From contig JAKJHY010000003.1 of assembly GCA_021648845.1 (NCBI GenBank), forward strand, positions 186,001 through 250,000: DNA of 64,000 nt, given 5' to 3'. The position numbers and the translations under genes are program-made. Below are positions 49,698-58,126 of this stretch, piece by piece (within the stretch, counting starts at the first letter, position 1; every line of letters starts with the position of its first letter). Under the pieces are notes generated by a model, which was not told where the DNA came from, searched no databases, and saw only the letters and a list, made by a program, of their open reading frames with translations. The stretch comes from Mycobacterium sp. MBM. Lineage in GTDB: Bacteria; Actinomycetota; Actinomycetes; Mycobacteriales; Mycobacteriaceae.

Positions 49698-51260
49698 ATG
49701 TCTGAGCTGGCGGCCCCACGGTTTCTCGACGAGCGCGTCGCCCACTGGGCGGCCACCAAACCCGATGACGAGGCGGTCACCTACCTGAGCCGTACCTGGA
49801 CGTGGGCGCAGTTCGACGACCGGATCCGCCGGGCCGCCGGCGCGCTGGCCGCGCGCGGGGTGGGCCGCGGTGATGTGGTGGCGTTCCTGGACAAGAACCA
49901 CCCGGCATGCGTGGAGGTGACCCTGGCGGCGGCATCGCTGGGCGCGGCGACCGCCATCGTGAACTTCCGGCTCGCCGGCGACGAAATCGACTATGTGCTC
50001 AACGATTCCGGTGCCAAGGTGCTGTTCGTCGGATCCGAACTGCTCCCGGTGGTGAGCGCGATCCTGGACCGGCTGCCCGGGATCACCGATGTCGTCGAGG
50101 TCGCGCCCGAGGGAGATGACGACTATGAGGCGGCGCTTGCGGTCGCCGACCCCGTTCCGCGCGGTGCCGATGTCGATTCCGAGGACACCGCGGTGGTCAT
50201 GTACTCGTCGGGCACGACGGGCCGGCCCAAGGGGGTGGCGCTCAGCCACACCAACCTCATCGCCCACACCATGAACGCCTTCGGCGACTGGCCGTTCGAC
50301 GAGGGGGACAAGAATCTGGTGGCGATGCCGCTGTTCCATGTCGGCGGCACCTCCTACATGCAGTTCGGCCTGCACAACGGCGCGCCGAGTTACATGACCC
50401 GCGATGTCGACGGTGCCGCGCTGGCGGGCGGCATCCTGGCCGGCGCCAACCGCACCTTCCTGGTGCCGGCGGTGCTGGCCAAGGTGCTGGAGACCGGGCC
50501 CGAGGCGGTGGAACTCTTCGGCGCGCTCAAGACCTTCGCCTACGGGGCGTCGCCGATGCCGTTGCCGTTGCTGCGGCAGGCGTTGACGGCTTGGCCGGAC
50601 ACCGATTTCATCCAGGTGTACGGGCTGACGGAGGTGTGCGGTGTGGCCACCCTGTTGGGGCCCGAGGACCATCGCGGCGGCGACGAGGAACGGCTGGTGA
50701 GTGCGGGAACCCCGATCCAGGGTGTCGAGGTCCGCATCGTCGATCCCGACAGCGGCCGTGACGTGCCGACCGGCTCGCAGGGTGAAATATGGTTCCGCAC
50801 CAAGCAATTGATGAAGGGTTATCTGAACAAGCCGGAGGCCACCGCCGAGGCGATCACCGAGGACGGCTGGTTCCGCACCGGCGATGTCGGCCGGCTGGAC
50901 GCCGACGGTTACCTGTTCGTCGAGGACCGGATCAAGGACATGATCATCACCGGCGGTGAGAACGTGTACTCGATCGAGGTGGAGCGGATCCTGGCCGAGC
51001 ATCCCGCGGTCGTCGAGGTCGCGGTGTTCGGCGTGCCCGACGAGAAATGGGGGGAGGCGGTCAAGGCGGTGGTGGCGCTGGCCGGTGACGATGTGACCGA
51101 GGCCGACTTGATCGCCTGGGCGCGTGCGCATCTGGCCGCCTACAAGTGCCCGAAGACCGTCGATATCATGGAGGCCCTGCCGCGTAACCCCACCGGCAAG
51201 ATTCTGAAAAAGGATCTGAGACAACCGCACTGGGAGGGTCGCGATCGCGCCACCGTTTGA
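49698..51260 (+). CDS. Long-chain fatty-acid--CoA ligase (FadD family)
   Basis: A 520-residue adenylate-forming enzyme. Motifs: VVMYSSGTTGRPKGVALSH (A3), QVYGLTEVCGVATLLG (A5), GWFRTGDVGRLDADGYLFVEDRIKDMIITGGENVYSIEVE (A7-A8, in part), and catalytic lysine in NPTGKILKKDLR. It lies 30 bases after the amidohydrolase gene and 10 bases before the GTG of menC, so it may be co-transcribed with both. The acyl substrate cannot be read from the sequence. Confidence 0.92.
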   Translation: MSELAAPRFLDERVAHWAATKPDDEAVTYLSRTWTWAQFDDRIRRAAGALAARGVGRGDVVAFLDKNHPACVEVTLAAASLGAATAIVNFRLAGDEIDYVLNDSGAKVLFVGSELLPVVSAILDRLPGITDVVEVAPEGDDDYEAALAVADPVPRGADVDSEDTAVVMYSSGTTGRPKGVALSHTNLIAHTMNAFGDWPFDEGDKNLVAMPLFHVGGTSYMQFGLHNGAPSYMTRDVDGAALAGGILAGANRTFLVPAVLAKVLETGPEAVELFGALKTFAYGASPMPLPLLRQALTAWPDTDFIQVYGLTEVCGVATLLGPEDHRGGDEERLVSAGTPIQGVEVRIVDPDSGRDVPTGSQGEIWFRTKQLMKGYLNKPEATAEAITEDGWFRTGDVGRLDADGYLFVEDRIKDMIITGGENVYSIEVERILAEHPAVVEVAVFGVPDEKWGEAVKAVVALAGDDVTEADLIAWARAHLAAYKCPKTVDIMEALPRNPTGKILKKDLRQPHWEGRDRATV

Positions 51261-51270
51261 GTGTCCACCG

Positions 51271-52230
51271 GTGGACGATCTGCTGGATCGTCTGCACGTC
51301 GTGGCGCTGCCCATGCGCGTGCGGTTCCGCGGTATCACGGTGCGCGAGCTGGCGCTGTTCGACGGCCCGGCCGGCTGGGGCGAGTTCGGCGCCTTCCCCG
51401 AGTACGGGCCGGCCGAGGCGGCCCAGTGGCTGGCCTCGGCGATCGAGGCGGCCTACCGGGAGCCACCGGCACCGCTGCGTGACCGTATCCCGGTCAACGC
51501 CACCGTGCCCGCCGTCGCGCCCGAGCGGGTTCCCGAGGTACTGGCCAGATTTCCTGGGGCGCAGACCGCCAAGGTGAAGGTCGCCGAGCCCGGCCAGACG
51601 TTGGCCGACGACATCGCGCGCGTCGAGGCGGTCCGCGCGGCGGTAGCCAGGGTGCGCGTGGACGCCAACGGCGGCTGGAGTGTGGCCGAGGCGGTGGCCG
51701 CGGCCGGTGCGCTGGGGGAGTTGGAGTATCTCGAACAGCCCTGCGCGACGGTGGAAGAACTGGCGTCGCTGCGTCGGCAGGTCGATGTCCCGATCGCGGC
51801 GGATGAATCGATTCGCAAGGCGGCCGACCCTTTCCGGGTGGTGGCGCTGCACGCCGCCGATATCGCGGTGGTGAAGGTCGCCCCGCTCGGCGGGCTGGAG
51901 CCGTTGCTGGACATCGCCGGCCGGATCGGCATTCCGGTGGTGGTCTCCAGCGCTCTGGACAGTGCGGTCGGCGTGGCTCGTGGACTGTTGGCCGCGGCCT
52001 GCCTGCCGGAGTTGCCCTACGCCTGCGGGCTGGGCACCGGGGGGTTGTTCGTCGAGGACATCGTCGACGCGGTGGCCCCGGTGGGCGGTGATCTGAGGGT
52101 TGGGCCGGTGGTCCCGGACCCGGCCCGGCTGGCCGGGCTGGCAGCGTCTGCGGACCGCCGCCAGTGGTGGATCGACCGGATCTGCGACTGTTATCCGTTG
52201 ATGCCCCGGAACGGCGAGACAAGAATTTGA
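51271..52230 (+). CDS. menC: o-Succinylbenzoate synthase
   Basis: An enolase-superfamily dehydratase making o-succinylbenzoate. Catalytic lysine pair TAKVKVAEP, metal ligands in RVDANGGWS, EYLEQPCA and IAADESIRK, and second lysine in AVVKVAPLGG. GTG 51271 gives 319 residues but has no Shine-Dalgarno. A GGGAGG lies 6 nt before an in-frame ATC at 51244, which would add IAPPFECPP and match the length and N-terminus of Rv0553 better; compare menE. Orthologue of Rv0553. Confidence 0.92.
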   Translation: MDDLLDRLHVVALPMRVRFRGITVRELALFDGPAGWGEFGAFPEYGPAEAAQWLASAIEAAYREPPAPLRDRIPVNATVPAVAPERVPEVLARFPGAQTAKVKVAEPGQTLADDIARVEAVRAAVARVRVDANGGWSVAEAVAAAGALGELEYLEQPCATVEELASLRRQVDVPIAADESIRKAADPFRVVALHAADIAVVKVAPLGGLEPLLDIAGRIGIPVVVSSALDSAVGVARGLLAAACLPELPYACGLGTGGLFVEDIVDAVAPVGGDLRVGPVVPDPARLAGLAASADRRQWWIDRICDCYPLMPRNGETRI

Positions 52231-52251
52231 GGCGACAAGACTCTTCGGAAT

Positions 52252-52301
52252 GTAGTACTACCCGCAGTACTACTGGGCAGTGGTACCACCCGTAGTACTA
52301 G
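52252..52301. repeat. Array of four 10-bp GTRGTACYAC palindromes
   Basis: Four copies: GTAGTACTAC (52252-52261), GCAGTACTAC (52264-52273), GTGGTACCAC (52280-52289) and GTAGTACTAG (52292-52301). The first and third are perfect palindromes. Centres are 12, 16 and 12 bp apart, i.e. two pairs, each pair joined by CC. They lie between the convergent menC and HicB-like genes. Tandem short palindromes are the typical binding pattern of ribbon-helix-helix proteins. Confidence 0.6.
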
Positions 52302-52314
52302 ATTTCGAGCGGTC

Positions 52315-52641
52315 TTATCGTCGCCGATTCGTCAGTTTCTGCAGCACCCACTGGTTCAGGGAAACTCCTTGCTCCGCCGCTTCGACGGCCAGCTGCGCGT
52401 GCAACGCCGGCGACATGCGAAGCACAAACCTCCCGCTGTACTCGCGGTCGGTGAGCGATTTCGGGGGTACCCATCCGGTGCCCGCGGCTGCCGCGACGTC
52501 CTCGTTCACCAGGTTCTCGGCAGCGGCGATGGCTTCGCCCGCGGTCTGCCCGCGTCCCCGGAGACCGGGGAACTCGATGCAGGTGCCGATATAGGACCGA
52601 TCGCCGGGCGACCACATCGCGCGGTAGGTGTATTCAGACAT
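52315..52641 (-). CDS. HicB-like antitoxin (orphan) with ribbon-helix-helix domain
   Basis: A 108-residue HicB-family protein. The N-terminal half has the degenerate RNase H-like fold (YRAMWSPGDRSYIGTCIEFPGLRGRGQTAGEAI, in part) and the C-terminal half the RHH DNA-binding motif (SGRFVLRMSPALHAQLAVEAAEQGVSLNQWVLQKL, in part). No HicA-type toxin frame can be seen on either side, so this is a solo HicB or a regulator. The ATG at 52641 is chosen from domain boundaries. The palindrome array ends 14 bases beyond its stop. Confidence 0.85.
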   Translation of the reverse strand: MSEYTYRAMWSPGDRSYIGTCIEFPGLRGRGQTAGEAIAAAENLVNEDVAAAAGTGWVPPKSLTDREYSGRFVLRMSPALHAQLAVEAAEQGVSLNQWVLQKLTNRRR

Positions 52642-52721
52642 ACCGCAGCATCGCGCACGGCACCGACATGTCCTGATCTGTGGGATGCCCGTCGTAGACG
52701 CCATCGGAAAACACGATCACG

Positions 52722-53693
52722 ATGGGAGACGTGAAGCGATCGGTGGTGCTGCTCGGCTACCCGGGCGTGCAGGCACTCGATCTGGTCGGGCCGTTCGAGG
52801 TATTCACCGGTGCGACCATCGCCCTGGCCGGTCAGGGCCGCCACGGCGACGGCTACGACATCGTCATCGCCTCCCCGGACGGCAGCCCCGCCAGCACCTG
52901 GAACGGTCTGCAGATCGTCGCGCAGCCACTGCCGCAGACCGCGGCCGACACCGTGGTGGTGCCCGGCGGCGTCGGAATCGACGACCTGCGCCGCGATCCC
53001 GAGGTCCTGGACTGGCTCCGCACGGCGGGCGTGACCGCGCGGCGGGTGGTCAGCGTCTGCACCGGCGCCTTCCTGGTGGCCGAGGCGGGTCTGCTCGACG
53101 GGTGCCGGGCCACCACGCATTGGGCGTTCGCCGATCGATTGGCCGCCGAATTCCCTTCCCTGTCAGTTGATCCCGACCCGATCTTCGTGCGCAGCTCGGA
53201 CACCGTGTGGACGGCGGCCGGTGTCACGGCGGGCATCGACCTGGCGCTGAGCCTGGTCGAAGACGATCACGGCACCGAGGTCGCCCAGACGGTGGCCCGC
53301 TGGCTGGTGCTCTATTTGCGCCGTCCCGGCGGGCAGACCCAGTTCGCCGCACCGGTGTGGGTGCCACGCGCCAAGCGGGCACCCATCCGCGACGTTCAGG
53401 AGTACATCGAGAGCCAACCCGGTGCCGCCCACAGCATCGGTGCGCTGGCGCGTCGCGCCGCGATGAGCCCGCGGCACTTCACCCGGGTGTTCACCCACGA
53501 GGTGGGGGAGGCGCCCGGCAGCTATGTCGAACGGGTCCGCACCGAGGCCGCCCGCCGCCAGCTGGAGGAGACCGACGACACCGTCACCGCGATCGCCGCC
53601 CGATGTGGATTCGGCTCCGCAGAGACGATGCGGCGAAACTTCGTTCGCCGCGTCGGCGTCTCACCGGATCACTACCGCAGAACGTTCGCCTAG
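52722..53693 (+). CDS. GlxA-family transcriptional regulator (DJ-1/PfpI plus AraC HTH)
   Basis: A 323-residue regulator. Residues about 5-185 form a DJ-1/PfpI domain with the nucleophile-elbow cysteine in VVSVCTGAFLVAEAGLLDG; residues about 215-320 form two AraC helix-turn-helix motifs (HSIGALARRAAMSPRHFTRVF and DTVTAIAARCGFGSAETMRRNFVRRVG, in part). Probably activates the DJ-1 gene 15 bases downstream. Start ATG 52722, or GTG 52731 with GGGAG upstream. Confidence 0.9.
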   Translation: MGDVKRSVVLLGYPGVQALDLVGPFEVFTGATIALAGQGRHGDGYDIVIASPDGSPASTWNGLQIVAQPLPQTAADTVVVPGGVGIDDLRRDPEVLDWLRTAGVTARRVVSVCTGAFLVAEAGLLDGCRATTHWAFADRLAAEFPSLSVDPDPIFVRSSDTVWTAAGVTAGIDLALSLVEDDHGTEVAQTVARWLVLYLRRPGGQTQFAAPVWVPRAKRAPIRDVQEYIESQPGAAHSIGALARRAAMSPRHFTRVFTHEVGEAPGSYVERVRTEAARRQLEETDDTVTAIAARCGFGSAETMRRNFVRRVGVSPDHYRRTFA

Positions 53694-53708
53694 ATAAGAG
53701 GAGACACC

Positions 53709-54422
53709 ATGCAGATCGCCGTCGTGCTGTACCCCGGGTTCACCGCCCTGGACTTCATCGGCCCCTACGAGGTGCTGCACCTGCTGCCCGACGCCGAGGT
53801 GCGGTTCCTGTGGCACCAGCCCGGACCCGTCACCGCCGACTCCGGCGTGCTCACCGTCGGCGCCACCCACTCGTTCGACGAGACGCCGGCACCGGACGTC
53901 ATCCTGGTCCCCGGCGGCCCGACCACCTTCGAGCATGCCCGTGACGAAAAGGTGCTCGACTGGCTGCGCACCGCCGACGCCACCTCGACCTGGACAACCT
54001 CGGTGTGCTCGGGGTCGGTGCTGCTGGCGGCGGCCGGGTTGCTGAAGGGACGCAAGGCCACCTCGCACTGGATCGTGGTGCCGATGCTCAAGACCTTCGA
54101 GGGGGTGACCGCGGTTGGTGACGAGCGCATCGTGCACCAGGGCAAATACGTGACCGCCGCCGGCGTGTCCGCCGGCATCGACCTGGGCCTGTGGCTGGCC
54201 GGACAGATCGCCGGCGACGCGAAGGCCAAGGCCATCCAGCTGGGCATCGAGTACGACCCGCAGCCGCCGTTCGACTCGGGTCACCTGTCCAAGGCCTCGG
54301 CGGCCACCAAGGCCACCGCTACCGCATTGCTGTCCCGGGACGTGCTGAAACCGGCCGCTCTCAAGGCCACCTCACTGCTGCTCTGGGACCAGGCGATCCG
54401 CAAGGTGCGGGCGCGCAAGTAG
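53709..54422 (+). CDS. DJ-1/PfpI-family protein (isonitrile hydratase-like)
   Basis: A 237-residue DJ-1-like enzyme. QIAVVLYPGFTALDFIGPYEVL opens the fold; the nucleophile cysteine is in TTSVCSGSVLLAAAGLLKGRKATSHW (in part), the arrangement seen in isonitrile hydratases and GlxA-type domains. A helical C-terminal extension (about 190-237) is extra. A strong Shine-Dalgarno (AGAGGAG) precedes the ATG. Its TAG stop is part of the -10 box for bpoC. Partner of the GlxA regulator upstream; substrate unknown. Confidence 0.88.
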   Translation: MQIAVVLYPGFTALDFIGPYEVLHLLPDAEVRFLWHQPGPVTADSGVLTVGATHSFDETPAPDVILVPGGPTTFEHARDEKVLDWLRTADATSTWTTSVCSGSVLLAAAGLLKGRKATSHWIVVPMLKTFEGVTAVGDERIVHQGKYVTAAGVSAGIDLGLWLAGQIAGDAKAKAIQLGIEYDPQPPFDSGHLSKASAATKATATALLSRDVLKPAALKATSLLLWDQAIRKVRARK

Positions 54423-54425
54423 GCT
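54420..54425 (+). promoter_or_regulatory. -10 box (TAGGCT) for leaderless bpoC
   Basis: TAGGCT begins with the TAG stop of the DJ-1 gene and ends 7 nt before the bpoC GTG at 54433. Confidence 0.5.
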
Positions 54426-54432
54426 CGAGCGG

Positions 54433-55221
54433 GTGAATCTGGCTTATGTCGACAAGGGCGGCGCCGGCGAACCGGTGCTCTTCATCGCAGGCCGCGGGGG
54501 CGCGGGACGCACCTGGCACCTGCATCAGGTACCGGCATTCCAGCGGGCCGGCTACCGGGTGATCACGTTCGACAATCGCGGCGTCGGCGCCACCGAGAAT
54601 GCCAGCGGCTTCACCACCGAGCAGGTGGTCGCCGATACCGCGTCACTCATCCAGAAGGTGGTCGGCGGGCCGGTCCGGGTGGTCGGGGTGTCGATGGGGT
54701 CGTTCATCGCCCAGGAACTCATGGTGTCGCGGCCCGAACTGGTCAGCCAGGCGGTGCTGATGGCGACCCGGGGCCGCCACGACGGTGCGCGGGACTTCTT
54801 CAACAAGGCCGAACGTGATTTCCACCAGGCCGGTATCACGCTGCCGCCCAGCTACGACGCGAAAGTCCGTCTGCTGGAGAACTTCTCGCCGAAGACGCTG
54901 AACGACGACCGCGCCGTGCGGGACTGGGGCGAGATGTTCACCATGTGGCCCACCAAGTACACCCCCGGCCTGCGCAGCCAGCTGGCGATCGCCCCGGAAG
55001 GCAACCGGCTGCCCGCCTATGCGCATATCAAGGCGCCGGTGCTGGTGATCGGCTTCGGCGACGATGTGCTGATGGCCCCGCACCTGAGCCGTGAGGTGGC
55101 CGATGCCATCCCGGGCGCGCGCTACCTGGAGATCCCGGACGCCGGCCACCTGGGCTTCATCGAGCACCCGGACGCGGTCAACGAGGCGATGCTGGAATTC
55201 TTCGCCGAAGCCAAGCTTTAG
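54433..55221 (+). CDS. bpoC: Alpha/beta hydrolase (BpoC)
   Basis: A 262-residue alpha/beta hydrolase, orthologue of Rv0554, named for similarity to non-haem bromoperoxidases. Nucleophile Ser in VVGVSMGSFIAQ (about residue 93), oxyanion region IAGRGGAGRTWHLHQVP, Asp in VLVIGFGDDVLMAP and His in IPDAGHLGFIEHP. It lies between DJ-1 and menD and in this position could be confused with MenH, but that role is not shown. No Shine-Dalgarno; leaderless promoter. Confidence 0.9.
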   Translation: MNLAYVDKGGAGEPVLFIAGRGGAGRTWHLHQVPAFQRAGYRVITFDNRGVGATENASGFTTEQVVADTASLIQKVVGGPVRVVGVSMGSFIAQELMVSRPELVSQAVLMATRGRHDGARDFFNKAERDFHQAGITLPPSYDAKVRLLENFSPKTLNDDRAVRDWGEMFTMWPTKYTPGLRSQLAIAPEGNRLPAYAHIKAPVLVIGFGDDVLMAPHLSREVADAIPGARYLEIPDAGHLGFIEHPDAVNEAMLEFFAEAKL

Positions 55222-55224
55222 GCT
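55219..55224 (+). promoter_or_regulatory. -10 box (TAGGCT) for leaderless menD
   Basis: TAGGCT begins with the TAG stop of bpoC and ends 6 nt before the menD GTG at 55231, so menD probably has its own leaderless transcript. Confidence 0.5.
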
Positions 55225-55230
55225 GTCGGG

Positions 55231-56859
55231 GTGAACCCCTCGACGACCCAGGCCCGTGTCGTCGTCGACGAACTGATCCGCGGCGGGGTCCGTGACGTGG
55301 TGTTGTGCCCCGGATCGCGCAACGCCCCACTGGCGTTCGCCCTGCACGACGCGGACCGCGCCGGGCGGATCCGGTTGCACGTCCGCATCGACGAGCGCAC
55401 CGCGGGTTTCCTGGCCATCGGTCTGGCGGTTTCCGGGCAGGCCCCGGTGCCCATCGCGATGACCTCGGGTACCGCGGTGGCCAATCTGGGACCCGCCGTG
55501 GTCGAGGCCAACTATGCGCGGGTGCCGTTGATCGTGCTGAGCGCGAACCGGCCCTACGAATTGCTGGGCACCGGGGCGAACCAGACCATGGAGCAGCTCG
55601 GCTATTTCGGCAGCCAGGTGCGCGAAAGCATCAGCCTCGGTCTTGCCGAGGACCGCGATCTTGCCGCGGCCAACGCCCAGTGGCGCTCGGCCACCTGCCG
55701 GGTACTGGTGGCGGCCAAGGGATCTCGCAGCGCCAATGCCGGCCCGGTGCAGTTCGACATCCCGCTGCGTGAGCCGCTGGTGCCGGACGTCGACAGCGAC
55801 GGCGCCACTCCGGATGGCCGTCCCGGCGGGCGGCCTTGGACGTACACCCCGCCGGTCAGCTTCGACCAGCCGCTGGACATCGATCTCACCCCGGACACCG
55901 TGGTCATTGCCGGCCACGGTGCCGGCCCGCATCCGAATCTGGCCGGGCTGCCCACCGTGGCCGAGCCGACCGCGCCGGCCGCGGCCAATCCGCTGCACCC
56001 ACTGGCTCTGCCGCTGCTGCACCCCAAGCAGGTCATCATGGCCGGTCGCCCCACCCTGCACCGGACGGTGTCCACCCTGCTCGCCGACCCCTCGGTGCCG
56101 GTCTTCGCGCTCACCACCGGGCCGCGCTGGCCCGATGTGTCCGGAAACTCGCAGGCCACCGGTACCCGTGCGGTGACCTCCGGTGCCCCCGACCCGGCCT
56201 GGCTGCGGCGCTGCGCCGAGCTCAACGAACGCACCCGCGCGGCGGTGCGCGCCCAGCTCGACGAGCATCCGCACACCACCGGCCTGCATGTGGCGGCGGC
56301 GGTGGCCGCCGGGCTGCGCGACGGTGACCAGCTGGTGCTCGGCGCCTCCAACCCGGTGCGCGATATCGCGCTGGTGGGCCTCAACGCGCCCGGGGTCAAG
56401 GTGCGCTCCAATCGCGGTGTCGCCGGTATCGACGGCACCGTGTCGACGGCGATCGGTGCCGCGCTGGCCCACGAACGCTGCGACGGTGGCGGCACCGTGG
56501 CGCTGATCGGTGATCTGACCTTCGTGCACGACAGCTCGGGGCTGCTGATCGGGCCGACCGAGCCGCGACCGCGCAACCTCACCATCGTGGTGTCCAACGA
56601 CAACGGCGGCGGCATCTTCGAGCTGCTGGAACAGGGCGATCCGCGGTTCTCCGATGTGTCGTCGCGCATCTTCGGCACCCCGCACGATGTGGACATCGCG
56701 GCGTTGTGCCGGGCGTATCACGTCGAGTGCCGACAGGTCGAGGTGGACGCGCTGGCCGACGCGCTGCGCGAACCGTTCGATGGGATGCGGGTGCTGGAGG
56801 TCAAGGCCGACCGGTCCTCGCTGCGCGCATTGCACGCGGCCATCCGGGCGGCGCTCTAG
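55231..56859 (+). CDS. menD: SEPHCHC synthase (2-succinyl-5-enolpyruvyl-6-hydroxy-3-cyclohexene-1-carboxylate synthase)
   Basis: A 542-residue thiamine-diphosphate enzyme that adds 2-oxoglutarate to isochorismate, the first committed menaquinone step. Features: [16 protein letters not shown], the ThDP-activating Glu in [31 protein letters not shown], and the C-terminal ThDP-binding [13 protein letters not shown] ... SNDNGGGIF (Mg/pyrophosphate motif GD-x-NN). It lacks only short loops compared with the 554-residue M. tuberculosis enzyme. The stop shares one base with the next GTG. Confidence 0.96.
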   Translation: MNPSTTQARVVVDELIRGGVRDVVLCPGSRNAPLAFALHDADRAGRIRLHVRIDERTAGFLAIGLAVSGQAPVPIAMTSGTAVANLGPAVVEANYARVPLIVLSANRPYELLGTGANQTMEQLGYFGSQVRESISLGLAEDRDLAAANAQWRSATCRVLVAAKGSRSANAGPVQFDIPLREPLVPDVDSDGATPDGRPGGRPWTYTPPVSFDQPLDIDLTPDTVVIAGHGAGPHPNLAGLPTVAEPTAPAAANPLHPLALPLLHPKQVIMAGRPTLHRTVSTLLADPSVPVFALTTGPRWPDVSGNSQATGTRAVTSGAPDPAWLRRCAELNERTRAAVRAQLDEHPHTTGLHVAAAVAAGLRDGDQLVLGASNPVRDIALVGLNAPGVKVRSNRGVAGIDGTVSTAIGAALAHERCDGGGTVALIGDLTFVHDSSGLLIGPTEPRPRNLTIVVSNDNGGGIFELLEQGDPRFSDVSSRIFGTPHDVDIAALCRAYHVECRQVEVDALADALREPFDGMRVLEVKADRSSLRALHAAIRAAL

Positions 56860-57410
56860 TGCACCTGCTCACCACGTGGAAGGACCGGTGGTGGCACCGG
56901 GTTCCGCGGATGTTCGGGGACGGCACCGAAACCCGCTCCCAGCGCGTCATCCGGCGGGTCCGGGTCGGCATCATCCTCGGGGCGGCCCTGGTGACCTTGC
57001 AGTCGGTGCTGCTGGTGCTCGGCGCCTGGGAGAACGACCGTCGGATCGAGGCCGATATGGGCGTCGCGGCCGCCGAGGTGCTCGACGCCGGTCCCCGGCG
57101 TTCGACGATCGAGTTCGTCACCCCCGACCGGGTCACCTACCGGCCCGAACTCGGCGTGCTCTACCCCTCGGAACTCGACACCGGGATGCGGATCTATGTC
57201 GAGTACGACCGCTCGGATCCCGATCTGGTGCGCGTGCAGCACCGCAATGCCGCGTTGTCGATCATCCCGGCGGGCTCCATCGCAGTGCTGGGCTGGCTGG
57301 TCGCCGGCACCGCGCTGCTCGTGGTGGCGGTGATCGCCCGGCGGATCGAGGACCGGGACGGTCAGGATCAGGAGGACGCGACCAACTTGTCCAGCCAGTC
57401 CTCGTCGTAG
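56859..57410 (+). CDS. DUF3592-type membrane protein (Rv0556-like)
   Basis: A 183-residue protein with helices at about 38-58 and 133-155 around a small extracytoplasmic beta domain (STIEFVTPDRVTYRPELGVLYP ... RIYVEYDRSDPDLVRVQHRNA, in part), the DUF3592 pattern. The GTG start shares one base with the menD stop, so it is translationally coupled. The last 43 bases overlap the convergent lipoprotein gene. Orthologue of Rv0556; function unknown. Confidence 0.85.
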   Translation: MHLLTTWKDRWWHRVPRMFGDGTETRSQRVIRRVRVGIILGAALVTLQSVLLVLGAWENDRRIEADMGVAAAEVLDAGPRRSTIEFVTPDRVTYRPELGVLYPSELDTGMRIYVEYDRSDPDLVRVQHRNAALSIIPAGSIAVLGWLVAGTALLVVAVIARRIEDRDGQDQEDATNLSSQSSS

Positions 57411-58039
57411 ATGTCGACCTTCTCCTCGTTCACCAGGTCGAAGACCGTGGGCGTCCCGGTGTTGACCGGGTCGACCAGGAACAGGTAGTCGTAGTTCGTC
57501 TCATCCATCTGCACGGTGTCCACCGCGGCCTCACCGTCGGCGATCCGCTGCGCCGACTCCTCGGGGATCCCGGCCGCGCGGGCCTTGTCGGCCATCTCGT
57601 CATCGCTGGGCCCCCGGCCGGAAGGGTCCTGGTCCGCCCACAGTTCCTCGACGAACGTCTGGAAAGCCACCGCCGGTGTGCTGCCGTCCTGGGCCGCCAC
57701 GAACAGGGCATTGCTGACCCGTTCGGAGTAGGTGGACCCCGACATTTCCAGGAACGTCAACGGGCGGTAGGTGACGGCAAGGCGGCCGCTGGCGATATGG
57801 CGGCGGATGGATTCCCCGGCGTCGTGCTGTAGGTCCGCGCAATGCGTGCATTGCGGTTCGGCGAAGATCTCGATCTGCACCGGTGCATCCTCGAATCCGG
57901 CCTGGACACCGAAGCCGTCCTCGCTCAGCTGTGTCAACGGTTTGTTCGGATCGGACTGGGCGCTACCTTCGATCTGGCGGGTGCAGCCCACGGCGGTCAG
58001 CAGCGTCAAACCGGTGAGCAAGGCCAACATTCGATGCAC
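57368..58039 (-). CDS. DsbA-like thioredoxin-fold lipoprotein
   Basis: A 223-residue exported thiol oxidoreductase. The lipoprotein signal ends at the lipobox TAVGC near residue 19. The active site is [15 protein letters not shown] (CxxC), and the helical insertion [30 protein letters not shown] is DsbA-like; [12 protein letters not shown] carries the cis-Pro loop. Probably introduces or shuffles disulfides outside the membrane. GTG 58039 supplies the positively charged N-region; ATG 58030 is the alternative. Confidence 0.87.
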   Translation of the reverse strand: MHRMLALLTGLTLLTAVGCTRQIEGSAQSDPNKPLTQLSEDGFGVQAGFEDAPVQIEIFAEPQCTHCADLQHDAGESIRRHIASGRLAVTYRPLTFLEMSGSTYSERVSNALFVAAQDGSTPAVAFQTFVEELWADQDPSGRGPSDDEMADKARAAGIPEESAQRIADGEAAVDTVQMDETNYDYLFLVDPVNTGTPTVFDLVNEEKVDIYDEDWLDKLVASS

Positions 58040-58126
58040 GACGCCACCGTACCGCTGTCGTGGTGTTCGCATGCCATATGCCCGCACGCAACCGTGCTGT
58101 TAACCGGTGGTGCGACAGTCGGCGAC

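Noticed and set aside
52642..52721. A HicA toxin upstream of the HicB-like gene
   Set aside because: The spacer to the next gene is only about 80 bases and contains no suitable frame.
54433..55221. Calling the alpha/beta hydrolase next to menD a MenH (SHCHC synthase)
   Set aside because: Position alone does not prove it; in mycobacteria this gene is bpoC and the sequence gives no MenH-specific motif that I can identify.
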